This document shows positions 32,865 through 39,363 of a stretch of 41,056 nt of DNA, in pieces. The DNA comes from a virus, in the IMG/VR virus record IMGVR_UViG_3300007351_000029, positions 1-41,056 of that record; one strand, 5' to 3'. The notes under the pieces were generated by a model, which saw only the letters and a program-made list of their open reading frames with translations, was not told where the DNA came from and searched no databases. Positions within the stretch are counted from its first letter, which is position 1. Every line of letters begins with the position of its first letter. Made by a program: the position numbers and the translations under genes.

Positions 32865-33779
32865 TTATACCTTATTTCCTTCTTCGGGAGTCGCTTCATT
32901 AACACTCGTAACCCGCAGGGCGCGACGGGCGATGACTTCGGCGTGATTCGGGTCGGTCAGGTCTCGAATGTGCACCAGAGCCTCGCGCAGACGGACGTTT
33001 TCGTCGTACAACTGATTCCACCGATGCGTTATCGACATCATCAGCGCCGCCGTATCGGGTTCAGCCTCAGCACGAATGGCCTCCTCTACGGCCAGCGGGA
33101 CATCGGCCCGAACAGTCCAGCCAGCACCACGGCCCTTCCAGCGGGCGAATGTCTCGCCAAGCACGACCTGCTCGGTGCGCGACCATCCATCGAGTTGCGC
33201 GGAGCAGAATTGGCACTCGCACTGCTCATCCTCTGAGTAGTCACCGCAGTTGCAATCCGCACGGGAACAGCACGCGCAAGGGCACTCGTCCTCTACGGGC
33301 TCAGGAGCGGGCTTAGGGACACCGAGCGGACGATAGAACACTTGCAGGTACTCGGGCCTGAATGGCGTCCCCTCATTGACCAGCGGCTGGAACAGGGCTC
33401 GCAGCGCAGCGTCGGACTCGCTCACCGGCTCAGACTGGTACGGGTGGCAGGACATATCCGCGTCGTGGACGTCTGGAATGTGGCCGGAATGCCGCCCGTC
33501 CCTCGCCTCGTTCGGCTGTCCACACCGCTCCCCGTTGAAGACGGCTTCACAGCGAGGATCGAGGGCGTTGGGGTCAGCGGGGTAGTTCTTGGCGAAGTCG
33601 CGCTTCGGCACCTCCGCCATTGTTGGGCGTTCCTCGGAGGAGGATACTGGTTCCCGCTCGGCCTCGGCTTTGAGGGCGCGTGCCCGCCATGCGCGACGTT
33701 CGGCCATGAGCGCACCTATCCAAACTTTCAATTCATCTGGTTCCAGTGCATCAATATTGAAAGTTTCAAAGTTATTCAT
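32865..33779 (-). CDS. GC-rich cassette protein with Cys cluster
   Basis: 304 aa from ATG 33779, chosen for its TAATG overlap with the upstream gene; a longer frame to 33878 would lie inside that gene. Codons are GC-rich, unlike neighbours. Features: a helical N-terminal segment (LMAERRAWRARALKAEAE), a Cys/His group (CEAVFNGERCGQ, about 76-86), a dense Cys cluster (about 165-193: CPCACCSRADCNCGD and CECQFC), and a coiled-coil C-terminus. It may bind zinc and nucleic acid. I do not recognise the family. Its base composition suggests recent transfer from a GC-rich phage or host. Confidence 0.7.
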   Translation of the reverse strand: MNNFETFNIDALEPDELKVWIGALMAERRAWRARALKAEAEREPVSSSEERPTMAEVPKRDFAKNYPADPNALDPRCEAVFNGERCGQPNEARDGRHSGHIPDVHDADMSCHPYQSEPVSESDAALRALFQPLVNEGTPFRPEYLQVFYRPLGVPKPAPEPVEDECPCACCSRADCNCGDYSEDEQCECQFCSAQLDGWSRTEQVVLGETFARWKGRGAGWTVRADVPLAVEEAIRAEAEPDTAALMMSITHRWNQLYDENVRLREALVHIRDLTDPNHAEVIARRALRVTSVNEATPEEGNKV

Positions 33780-34519
33780 TATGACTTCTCCTGTAGCGCA
33801 TCGAGCGCATGCCGCATGTTTTCTACCACTTCCCTCAGCGGCTCCGCCCGAGCCTCGTACCTGTCTCCCCACCCCCACCCGTTCGGGAAGCGGAGCTGAA
33901 CGTTGAACGCTGCCTCCACCAGTGCTTTCACCTTCTCGTCCTGCAACCGTGCCTCCTTCTCGGCATCCGCTCCCTGTGCCCGCAGGCGGCTTACCTCGTT
34001 GCAGAACGCGACCAGCATCCGGCCCGCGTCATCGAGGTTTCCACGGTGAAACTCCACCACCGTTTCCCAGCGGAGCGACCCGTCAGGCTCGGCGGGTGGG
34101 GCGGGGCGTGTCCCCTCAGCACGCAGGGCGGCACGTAGAGCCTCGAACTCCTTGCGCGGGATGTAGCCGTAACCCACCTTGTCGAAGGTTGTGAGGATTG
34201 CCCTCGCCGCTTCCTCGGCGCTCGGTGCTCCGCTTCCTGCTGTAGCCGCGGCGGGCACGAAGTTGTGTGAAATGTTGAGCGCGCCATGCCCGTCGTAGCG
34301 GATGAAGCAACCGCCGAAATGCTCTGACCAGTGCTGACACCGATCGCTCGGGAGCGGTGCGCCCTCCTGCGGGTCAGTCCGACGCGCCGAGAAGTCGTGC
34401 TTGGCCGCATCCTTTAACCACTGCGGGCCGCTTTCAATGCTTCGCTTGGCACTCTCCACTTGGTCAATCACCCACTGTTTGGTCACGCCCTCCTGCGGGT
34501 CTGGGGTGGGATTAGTCAT
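33779..34519 (-). CDS. GC-rich cassette protein, unknown
   Basis: 246 aa, ATG overlapping the stop of the small Cys-rich gene (ATGA). Two copies of DPQEG occur in the N-terminal 55 residues, and DRCQHWSEHFGGCFIRYDGH follows at about 60-78. Later come helices (EEAARAILTTFDKVGYG and VSRLRAQGADAEKEARLQDE). It is GC-rich like its cassette neighbours. It has no signal peptide. A role in host takeover is possible, but nothing recognisable supports one. Confidence 0.7.
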   Translation of the reverse strand: MTNPTPDPQEGVTKQWVIDQVESAKRSIESGPQWLKDAAKHDFSARRTDPQEGAPLPSDRCQHWSEHFGGCFIRYDGHGALNISHNFVPAAATAGSGAPSAEEAARAILTTFDKVGYGYIPRKEFEALRAALRAEGTRPAPPAEPDGSLRWETVVEFHRGNLDDAGRMLVAFCNEVSRLRAQGADAEKEARLQDEKVKALVEAAFNVQLRFPNGWGWGDRYEARAEPLREVVENMRHALDALQEKS

Positions 34520-34659
34520 CGCTGCGGCCTTCCGATTCGCTCGCCTGCGCTATCCATGTGATTGCCCATGAGGTATTCGTTGCAGCGGCGCTTCCCGCGC
34601 GTCTCCACCGGAACGTTGCAGGGACACGGCAGCGGGCACTCGCAGTAGATCGGGCTCAC
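34516..34659 (-). CDS. 47-aa Cys-rich protein, first in GC-rich cassette
   Basis: GTG start with GGAGGA upstream; the stop overlaps the next ATG. It has C6, C8, C12, C14 and C26 (CECPLPCPC pattern), then a basic tail (GERIGRPQR). It is probably zinc-binding. The strong ribosome site and the coupling support real coding. Composition matches the two genes downstream. Confidence 0.6.
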   Translation of the reverse strand: MSPIYCECPLPCPCNVPVETRGKRRCNEYLMGNHMDSAGERIGRPQR

Positions 34660-34683
34660 TCTCGTCCTCCAATACGAATATGG

Positions 34684-34857
34684 CTAAAGTTCATCAGGTG
34701 CATTTTTAACCTTCACAATAATCTCATGCACTAGCTTCAGGTCAAATAGTTGAGGTCTACTCCCCAAACTAATAGACCTTTCCGCCATGCCGCTATAGGC
34801 CCAGAGCACACGCTCAAGCTTTTTCTGCTGTTCCTCAGTAAGTACAATGAACTTCAT
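34684..34857 (-). CDS. 57-aa small protein
   Basis: ATG 34857, overlapping the stop of the preceding micropeptide, with GGGAGAGAATAGGGA upstream. It is helical, with a charged N-terminus (LTEEQQKKLERVLWAYSG), no Cys and no membrane segment. AT-richer than the cassette that follows. Function unknown. Confidence 0.6.
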   Translation of the reverse strand: MKFIVLTEEQQKKLERVLWAYSGMAERSISLGSRPQLFDLKLVHEIIVKVKNAPDEL

Positions 34858-34952
34858 TCCCTATTCTCTCCCTCAAGCAGGGTGCTGACAATAGCACCAC
34901 CCACGCCTGTGATAATCCCCAATAGATATACCAGCCCAAGCAGATCAGCCAA
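34854..34952 (-). CDS. 32-aa membrane micropeptide
   Basis: TTG 34952 with GAGAGG about seven bases upstream. One hydrophobic helix (LLGLVYLLGIITGVGGAIV), then an acidic tail. The stop overlaps the next ATG. A possible holin-like or membrane-regulatory peptide. Confidence 0.5.
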   Translation of the reverse strand: MADLLGLVYLLGIITGVGGAIVSTLLEGENRE

Positions 34953-35010
34953 GTACTACCTCTCTAAACACTTGAAGTACCACACTTGACATAATGACAA
35001 GGTATAGCAC
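34945..35010 (-). CDS. Possible 21-aa membrane micropeptide
   Basis: GTG 35010 to the stop at 34945, overlapping the start of the next micropeptide by 8 bases. Hydrophobic (LYLVIMSSVVLQVF) with a short polar tail. The frame can be extended upstream with the rare start ATT. No good ribosome site for the GTG, so this is tentative. Confidence 0.3.
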   Translation of the reverse strand: MLYLVIMSSVVLQVFREVVLG

Positions 35011-35028
35011 ATCAACAATCTTGATTGG

Positions 35029-35259
35029 TTATCTCCCGCGGAACTGGATAATCTTATATCGCAGCCAGCGGGCAGCCTGTACCTGGCGGGGTGGGAAGGG
35101 ATACAGCAGCACTCCATCACCCTCAAAGGCCACGTGGGTTAGCAACTCCAACAGCTCCTTATGATTCTCCCTAGTGAGAACCCTAATAGTATAGGGCTTA
35201 AAGGGAGGCGGTTCCTTCACCGTTGCGGGGGTGACATCATAGTTACGCTTCCGAAACAT
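35029..35259 (-). CDS. Small basic protein
   Basis: 76 aa, overlapping the upstream gene by 17 bases. The N-terminus is basic (RKRNYD), and a Pro-rich linker (EPPPFKPYT) leads to a small beta/alpha segment with IRVLTRENHKELLELL. It may be a small regulator or nucleic-acid-binding protein. Function unknown. Confidence 0.65.
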   Translation of the reverse strand: MFRKRNYDVTPATVKEPPPFKPYTIRVLTRENHKELLELLTHVAFEGDGVLLYPFPPRQVQAARWLRYKIIQFRGR

Positions 35260-35461
35260 CTTCCATCTCCTCTACAACTGTCCCCGGGAGTCGCTTCACT
35301 ACACATACTGACTTGAGGATAACCAGCTCATCGGCTCGGTATGCGCTACGAGTTTCTTGGGAGATAATCCTTTCAGCTTCTTTGAGTGCCTCCTCAAACG
35401 TATCATGCTTGTATGAAGGCACATGCCCAGTCTGGTTCCAGACGAAGTAAAAAGTTTTCAC
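35243..35461 (-). CDS. Small protein with beta-alpha fold
   Basis: 72 aa. A beta strand (MKTFYFVWNQ) and a charged helix (DTFEEALKEAERIISQ) are followed by a strand with an acidic tail (EEMEDVSEA). It overlaps its neighbours by 4 and 17 bases, so it is part of a coupled set. Function unknown. Confidence 0.65.
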   Translation of the reverse strand: MKTFYFVWNQTGHVPSYKHDTFEEALKEAERIISQETRSAYRADELVILKSVCVVKRLPGTVVEEMEDVSEA

Positions 35462-35661
35462 TGATGACTTTCCTCAATGAACCAAAGCTTATACTCAAGC
35501 CTTGCGATTTCCTTTTTGCTCTCCCCAGGACGGGACCGAATGAGCTCCAGCTGCTCCTCAATCCCCCTACGCTCACGCAATTGTTGGCGCTGTTCGGCAT
35601 CCAACCTTCGTTGGAGCTTACCCTTACCATAGATGCTAGTAGCCGAGTGATTGCCCTTCAT
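35458..35661 (-). CDS. Small coiled-coil protein
   Basis: 67 aa, rich in Arg, Gln, Glu and Leu (LQRRLDAEQRQQLRERRG, then EEQLELIRSR), a probable coiled coil with a basic N-terminus. It is coupled by overlap to its neighbours. It may oligomerise or bind nucleic acid. Function unknown. Confidence 0.65.
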   Translation of the reverse strand: MKGNHSATSIYGKGKLQRRLDAEQRQQLRERRGIEEQLELIRSRPGESKKEIARLEYKLWFIEESHQ

Positions 35662-35891
35662 TCAGGCCTCTTTCCAATAGTGACAAAATGTCCCCTAACC
35701 TTAGTCTTCACACTACAGTAACCCGTAGAGGTTAGCTTCTTCCTATGCACGGGACATATGGGGACATCTACCCACCAAGGGGCACAGCCATAGCAGCCGT
35801 CGCGCATAGTGTGGTAGAATCCGTTAGTTTCAGCATCATACCCAGGACACTTAACCCATTCAGCCTTCGCCGTGAGGACTTCCTTAGCCAT
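35658..35891 (-). CDS. Small Cys-rich protein
   Basis: 77 aa. Cys residues at about 15, 33, 36, 46 and 59 (GCYGCAPWWVDVPICPVH), with a His after the fourth, a zinc-binding set. The C-terminus is basic. It overlaps the upstream gene by 8 bases. Function unknown; one of several small zinc-type proteins in this cluster. Confidence 0.65.
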   Translation of the reverse strand: MAKEVLTAKAEWVKCPGYDAETNGFYHTMRDGCYGCAPWWVDVPICPVHRKKLTSTGYCSVKTKVRGHFVTIGKRPE

Positions 35892-36138
35892 TCGTGGCCT
35901 CCTCGGCCTGTAGTTGGGCCTTCAGTAGCATCACAGCCAGACGAAGGCTGGCTGTGACTTCAGCGTCCTTGAGTTCTATAAACAACAACTCCGCCATTTT
36001 AGCCTGAAGTTGCTCACTAAAGGGCTGGCCACCACTATCAGCGGCCCACTGGGTCTGCATACTGATAATGTCAGTAGCGCAGTCCCTGAGCGACTGGTCA
36101 ATCATCTCCATGAGTTCTTCTACAGTCTTAGCTCCCAT
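35884..36138 (-). CDS. Small helical protein
   Basis: 84 aa, almost wholly helical and acidic (VEELMEMIDQSLRDC, AKMAELLFIELKDAE). It shares one base with the upstream zinc-ribbon gene and 8 with the downstream gene. Possibly an inhibitor or adaptor. Function unknown. Confidence 0.65.
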   Translation of the reverse strand: MGAKTVEELMEMIDQSLRDCATDIISMQTQWAADSGGQPFSEQLQAKMAELLFIELKDAEVTASLRLAVMLLKAQLQAEEATNG

Positions 36139-36335
36139 TACCCTGCCCCCTCCCCTACATTAAAGGAGTCATCTCCGGCACTGTAGCTTCTCCGTGAGTA
36201 CCTAGGATAAACCACTGACGCATTGACCACTACTGGGCTAACCTCAGGGTATCCTGAGTCATCCCGAATAGTATACCCACAGCTTAAACACTCCCCTCTT
36301 AGTACCGAGCGGGAGTTGCACTTGCTACATTTCAT
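36138..36335 (-). CDS. Zinc-ribbon protein
   Basis: 65 aa. Four Cys in CSKC (3-6) and CLSC (16-19) form a zinc ribbon, followed by an unstructured Ser/Tyr/Gly-rich tail. It lies at the start of a coupled run of small genes and directly after a hairpin-rich leader, which may control it. Function unknown. Confidence 0.65.
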   Translation of the reverse strand: MKCSKCNSRSVLRGECLSCGYTIRDDSGYPEVSPVVVNASVVYPRYSRRSYSAGDDSFNVGEGAG

Positions 36336-36349
36336 TAGCTCACTTCACC

Positions 36350-36460
36350 GACCTTTCAGGTCTCCATGACGCTAGAACACCTAGCGAGAACACCCCACGA
36401 ACAGTTATGCTCGTAGGGCACTCTCGGTAGCCGTTAAGTAGCCGGGTCTTTCATTAGACC
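36350..36460 (-). other. Hairpin-rich leader before zinc-ribbon gene
   Basis: The 151-base gap between 36336 and 36486 holds three perfect short hairpins: GACCT/AGGTC with a three-base loop (36350-36362), CGCTAG/CTAGCG with a five-base loop (36370-36386), and GGTCT/AGACC (36445-36460) whose loop contains an ATG with a nearby GGGAGGAA. A possible six-codon frame starts there. It could be a structured leader or attenuator. Seen by eye; not folded. Confidence 0.4.
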
Positions 36461-36486
36461 AATTCCTCCCTAGACTAAGGTCACCG

Positions 36487-36705
36487 TTACAAGTCCTCAG
36501 ACTGGAACACAGACATACCGATGTTGTCAGCGCCACCCCGGTCAAAGTCATTCGGATAGATACTCGTTCGGCGGATAAACGCGCGGGCTTCCTCGATCTC
36601 CGAGTCCTCGACGAGGCGGATCGAGACGGGATACGTAGTGTGGTCAATGATCCGGCTGCCCGTTTCGTCCATAATCCACAACCGTACTCGCTTCTCAACG
36701 TCCAT
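36487..36705 (-). CDS. Small protein, unknown
   Basis: 72 aa, ATG after AGGGG. Mixed beta/alpha (VEKRVRLWIMDETGSRII and DSEIEEARAFIRRTSI), acidic, no Cys. A longer frame on the same strand (36405-36746) is a shadow rich in Ser and Arg. GC content is somewhat above the flanks. Function unknown. Confidence 0.62.
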   Translation of the reverse strand: MDVEKRVRLWIMDETGSRIIDHTTYPVSIRLVEDSEIEEARAFIRRTSIYPNDFDRGGADNIGMSVFQSEDL

Positions 36706-36727
36706 GATGGTCTACCCCTAGTTGCAT

Positions 36728-36796
36728 TTAGCGGTACCTCCAACACCAGTCCTCAAATCGCTTAATGACGTTCCACAGTCGAGCTATCGCTCGCAT
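36728..36796 (-). CDS. Possible 22-aa basic peptide
   Basis: ATG 36796 lies inside the end of the zinc-motif gene and the frame stops at 36728. The peptide is basic and amphipathic (MRAIARLWNVIKRFEDW). The overlap and a GGGGAATG upstream give modest support. Confidence 0.3.
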   Translation of the reverse strand: MRAIARLWNVIKRFEDWCWRYR

Positions 36797-36933
36797 TTGT
36801 GCTCATTCCCCCACTGCTGGGCATCACTCATAAACTTGAAGTACCCCGATGACCCTCCACAGTCATCACATACAGTCTGGTATGCAGTACTGGGAGTGGT
36901 GACTCCGAGGTGTGCCGTAACGACCCTAAACAT
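36784..36933 (-). CDS. 49-aa zinc-motif protein
   Basis: ATG 36933 after AAGGGGAATGTC. It contains C-x2-C (CDDC, about 22-25) and H-x-C near the end (EHKCER), a CCHC-type set. It is short but has a plausible ribosome site and residue pattern. Function unknown. Confidence 0.55.
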   Translation of the reverse strand: MFRVVTAHLGVTTPSTAYQTVCDDCGGSSGYFKFMSDAQQWGNEHKCER

Positions 36934-36947
36934 GACATTCCCCTTGG

Positions 36948-37055
36948 CTAGTCTCCCAGTTTCTCAACGAGCTTTTTCAGCTCCTCATACATATGCTCAC
37001 CACAGCACATGCCCATGATGAGCTGCAATTCGGCTATGAGTTCAGTGTTAGTCAT
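36948..37055 (-). CDS. 35-aa small helical protein
   Basis: ATG 37055 with GAAGAGAA upstream. Helical with two Cys together (MGMCCGEHM) and a charged end (EELKKLVEKLGD). Plausible but small. Confidence 0.45.
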   Translation of the reverse strand: MTNTELIAELQLIMGMCCGEHMYEELKKLVEKLGD

Positions 37056-37068
37056 GACTAGTTTCTCT

Positions 37069-37134
37069 TCAATGGAGTATACCGCCCATTGCTATTTCAT
37101 CAGCTTTTTCGGTCAGCGCATCAAGGTCATCCAT
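37069..37134 (-). CDS. 21-aa peptide behind a promoter
   Basis: ATG 37134 with AGGAG about eight bases upstream, directly downstream of the operator at 37150. Sequence MDDLDALTEKADEIAMGGIL is helical and acidic. It may be a leader peptide or a tiny protein starting the small-gene cluster. Confidence 0.42.
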   Translation of the reverse strand: MDDLDALTEKADEIAMGGILH

Positions 37135-37149
37135 AGTTAGCTCCTGTCG

Positions 37150-37176
37150 TGTCCTAATTGGAACACATTATGTCAA
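37150..37176 (-). promoter_or_regulatory. Promoter/operator of small-gene cluster
   Basis: Minus strand: TTGACATAAT (37176-37167), possibly an extended -10 (TG-A-CATAAT), then TGTTCCAATTAGGACA (37165-37150), a near copy of the operator behind the strong promoter at 32768. No good -35 is seen. The shared position relative to the start site points to one regulator for both units. Confidence 0.5.
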
Positions 37177-37284
37177 GACCCATGACAGTCGATGACACAT
37201 ATAGACATCAGGTGACACGTGATTAGGTTCACGAATCGCCTCATTTATATACGTGCCTTATCATTTAAATTCAGTAAAATGAAT

Positions 37285-37306
37285 GGGGGAGTGTCAGTCC
37301 TCCCCC
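37285..37306 (-). terminator. Intrinsic terminator after GC-rich coiled-coil gene
   Basis: A seven-pair stem GGGGGAG/CTCCCCC with an eight-base loop lies just after the stop at 37317. On the minus strand ATTCATTTT follows. It separates the coiled-coil gene from the small-gene cluster, which has its own promoter-like site. Confidence 0.7.
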
Positions 37307-37316
37307 TAGGAACCTT

Positions 37317-37934
37317 TTAGCCGAGGTCTACTTCCCGGCCATCCTTGTAGGTTCCAGTGGCACCCAGCTTCTTGGCCAGGGTCTTCACTGGCGCATCGAA
37401 GCCAGCACCAGCTGCCGCCTTCTCCAGTACCTTTTCACTGTCCTCGTGGAACGCCACGATTAGCTCCCGCGAGGTGTAGTCGGTGCCGTTGTAGTGCCAG
37501 GTAATGCTTCCCCGGCGGACACCAGTGCCACCAGTAGTGCCTCCCGACACCTTCGGCGCATTGCCAGTGACGGAGTAGGTGCCGTCCTCATTAAAGGTAA
37601 CCGAGATGCCCTTGACCCCCGCCTCTCGGGCAGCGACCAGCGCCTCCGAAATGCGAGCGTTGCGGAGCAGTTCCTCGACCTTTGCGACTGCATCGGTACG
37701 CAGTCCGGCCTTGGATTCAAACTCGGCCTTGTCCACAGCGGCGGTTGCCCGGTTGAGCGCGTCCTGTGCTGCCTTCACCTCACCAGCGGCACCCAAAAGG
37801 GCATCGAGGTTCGCTTCAGGATCAACACGGGCGGCTTCCATCTTCGCCTTTGCGGCCTCGACAGCGGTAGCCTTTTCGGCCGCCGTTGCACGCAACTGCT
37901 CCACGGTGGGGGCAGCCACAGCCTCGGAAGTCAT
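37317..37934 (-). CDS. Ala-rich coiled-coil protein with C-terminal basic domain
   Basis: 205 aa, ATG after GAGAGGA. Residues 1-110 are an Ala/Glu/Lys-rich coiled coil. Then come a Gly/Thr linker (VSGGTTGGTG) and a C-terminal module of about 65 residues with RRGSITWHYNGTDYTSRE and KTLAKKLGATG, which looks like a small beta-hairpin plus helix DNA-binding-type fold. It stands alone between its own leader and a terminator, and is GC-richer than its neighbours. It may be an abundant DNA-organising or virion protein. Function is inferred weakly. Confidence 0.68.
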   Translation of the reverse strand: MTSEAVAAPTVEQLRATAAEKATAVEAAKAKMEAARVDPEANLDALLGAAGEVKAAQDALNRATAAVDKAEFESKAGLRTDAVAKVEELLRNARISEALVAAREAGVKGISVTFNEDGTYSVTGNAPKVSGGTTGGTGVRRGSITWHYNGTDYTSRELIVAFHEDSEKVLEKAAAGAGFDAPVKTLAKKLGATGTYKDGREVDLG

Positions 37935-38309
37935 CGTTTCACCAATCCTCTCAAAATAGGGGAATGTCCCCGTTCAGTGTTGTTGCGGATATTTTACCAG
38001 GACTCACGTGGGTTAGGGTGGTATTATGTCAACTCCCGTCACATTTAACACAATCGTCAGAATCGCTGGTGGACAGTATGTGGGGTCGCCCCCGACTTGT
38101 TGTACCGTCCCTTGATGGATTGATTGTACCAAATGGCTAGCGGCTCGTCACAACATTATGTCGAGCTGGCCCAAACCTGACACTACCGTCAGACCGCGCA
38201 AATCTCACTTGACAAAACGGAGGCTCCGTGATACCCCTTGACAACAGGGAGTATAATAGGTCCCACTCAATTTTTCCTTGTTTCAAATCGTCTGGAACAT
38301 CTGTTCGCA
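37935..38309 (-). other. Long leader with repeated TTGACATAAT-like motifs
   Basis: About 375 bases upstream of the coiled-coil gene hold no convincing gene except a possible short frame (38137-38310). Minus-strand copies of TTGACATAAT occur at 38032-38023 and, as TCGACATAAT, at 38164-38155. A plus-strand TTGACA/TATAAT pair near 38245-38265 has wrong spacing (8). It may contain the promoter and operators of the coiled-coil gene. Confidence 0.4.
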
Positions 38310-38310
38310 T
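38137..38310 (-). CDS. Possible small protein
   Basis: 57 aa from ATG 38310 (an earlier ATG at 38361 lies in the next gene). The first half (MRTDVPDDLKQGKIEWDLLY) is protein-like, the rest less so. It has a GGGG-type ribosome site. It may be a leftover of the regulator cluster or a small real gene. Low confidence. Confidence 0.3.
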   Translation of the reverse strand: MRTDVPDDLKQGKIEWDLLYSLLSRGITEPPFCQVRFARSDGSVRFGPARHNVVTSR

Positions 38311-38326
38311 CCCCACAGACCATTCG

Positions 38327-38563
38327 CTATACACTCCACAGGTACACGGACGCCCCACCACCTCCTCCTGTCCTTATTACTTCACCCTTTGCATACATGG
38401 CCTGAAGTATCCCATATACCTGCGTTCGCTCCATTTCACAGTAAGATGCAATCTCATGGGCGGTCACTGGGATTTCACTTAGGGCCTCCAAAACTAATTT
38501 TCTATTTACCCTTCCTGCTACGCGAGTATTGCGTGGCTTCTTGTCTTGCCAGGACACTTTCAC
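38327..38563 (-). CDS. Winged-helix DNA-binding protein
   Basis: 78 aa, GTG start overlapping the stop of the treble-clef gene (GTGA). It has a helix-turn-helix (LVLEALSEIPVTAHEIASYC, then ERTQVYGILQAMYAKG) and a Gly-rich wing (TGGGGGAS). It is probably a regulator, a candidate for the factor that binds the four-copy module. It comes last in a three-gene unit that has copy D of the module at its promoter. Confidence 0.72.
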   Translation of the reverse strand: MKVSWQDKKPRNTRVAGRVNRKLVLEALSEIPVTAHEIASYCEMERTQVYGILQAMYAKGEVIRTGGGGGASVYLWSV

Positions 38564-38792
38564 CCCTCTCGGTCAGATATAATTCCTGGCTTATCGGATA
38601 GCTTGCTATCAGCCCTTTGCTTCGCAAGCTCCATATTGCGTCGCGGTAGCTCTGCAAGTCTTTCATCAAGGGCGCGAATCTTAGCAAGTTTCGTGGCGCC
38701 TCGTCGATTGCCTTTAGTATCTCCCACTGGAGTGGGCTCACCGACTTCCACCAGTCCTCCCCGAGGAGGAAACGTTCGTATGTGCCAGCCAA
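38502..38792 (-). CDS. Winged-helix protein, overprinted on upstream gene
   Basis: 96 aa from TTG 38792 with GGAG about seven bases upstream. The protein looks like a winged helix: LQWEILKAIDEAPRNLLRF, then YRDAIWSLRSKGLIAS, then ELYLTERGESVLAR, where the LTERG turn is typical of MarR/PadR-like regulators. It overlaps the treble-clef gene by 233 bases in a different frame and the next regulator by 62 bases. Good fold character argues that it is expressed, although the overlap is unusual. Confidence 0.55.
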   Translation of the reverse strand: MAGTYERFLLGEDWWKSVSPLQWEILKAIDEAPRNLLRFAPLMKDLQSYRDAIWSLRSKGLIASYPISQELYLTERGESVLARQEATQYSRSRKGK

Positions 38793-39354
38793 TTAGTGAC
38801 TCCAGTATAAGATTCCCGTTAGGGTCGATTGCTACTGCACCTTTAATCTCGGCCTGATATTTAGGTGTCAGCACACGTAGGAGACGGGCCACAATGCTCC
38901 TGATATCATTATAGTACCCAATGTTAGAGTACTCCACCAAACGACTTGATAGATTGTGCAGCTGCTTCTCATCCCCGCGCTGCTCGTATATCCTCAAATC
39001 GCGGTTCATGTAAAGGAGCAATGACCGCCTTCGCCTCCTAATCTCCTGGTCAGCATTGTTCCAGTCCAGCGTTTCGGACTGTGTGACAGTATCATACTTG
39101 ACCTTAGCCCAGGGCCGACCCTCACTGGTAGTCTGCTTACGCAGCTCAGCCCGCACAAACACAAACTTGGGGAAACAGTTCTCATGGAAGCGGGTCTGCC
39201 AATACTTACCCTGTTTGCTCTTATGCATCCATATGAACTGGTAGTTCCCATTAGGGATGGGTTCCAGGCACAGATGACATTTGTGTAGCTCCCCGGTTTT
39301 CTTCTGTCGGGCCAACTGGAAGGCAACGCTATAGATATATCTTTTGTTAGCCAT
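38560..39354 (-). CDS. Treble-clef zinc protein at head of regulator operon
   Basis: 264 aa from ATG 39354 with GGAGG six bases upstream; a longer frame to 39387 would run into the operator. Residues C26-x2-C29 and H57-x2-C60 (CHLC, HENC) form a treble clef near the N-terminus. The middle is helical and basic (IRRRRRSLLLYMNRDLRIY), then a beta segment (AEIKGAVAIDPNGNLI), and a charged C-terminus. The last 78 residues share DNA with a winged-helix gene in another frame. It is driven by a consensus promoter and probably acts early as a nucleic-acid-binding protein. Confidence 0.7.
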   Translation of the reverse strand: MANKRYIYSVAFQLARQKKTGELHKCHLCLEPIPNGNYQFIWMHKSKQGKYWQTRFHENCFPKFVFVRAELRKQTTSEGRPWAKVKYDTVTQSETLDWNNADQEIRRRRRSLLLYMNRDLRIYEQRGDEKQLHNLSSRLVEYSNIGYYNDIRSIVARLLRVLTPKYQAEIKGAVAIDPNGNLILESLIGWHIRTFPPRGGLVEVGEPTPVGDTKGNRRGATKLAKIRALDERLAELPRRNMELAKQRADSKLSDKPGIISDREG

Positions 39355-39363
39355 ATTCCCTCC

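Noticed and set aside
32943-34194. Several long plus-strand frames in the GC-rich cassette
   Set aside because: GC-rich coding on the minus strand opens long antisense frames. They lack ribosome sites, and the minus-strand genes form a coupled set.
36405-36746. 113-aa minus-strand frame
   Set aside because: Its composition (runs of Ser, Arg and Thr) is a frame shadow of the 72-aa gene at 36487-36705.
38230-38265. Plus-strand promoter TTGACA...TATAAT
   Set aside because: The nearest TTGACA is only 8 bases from TATAAT, and the next is far too distant. No plus-strand gene follows.
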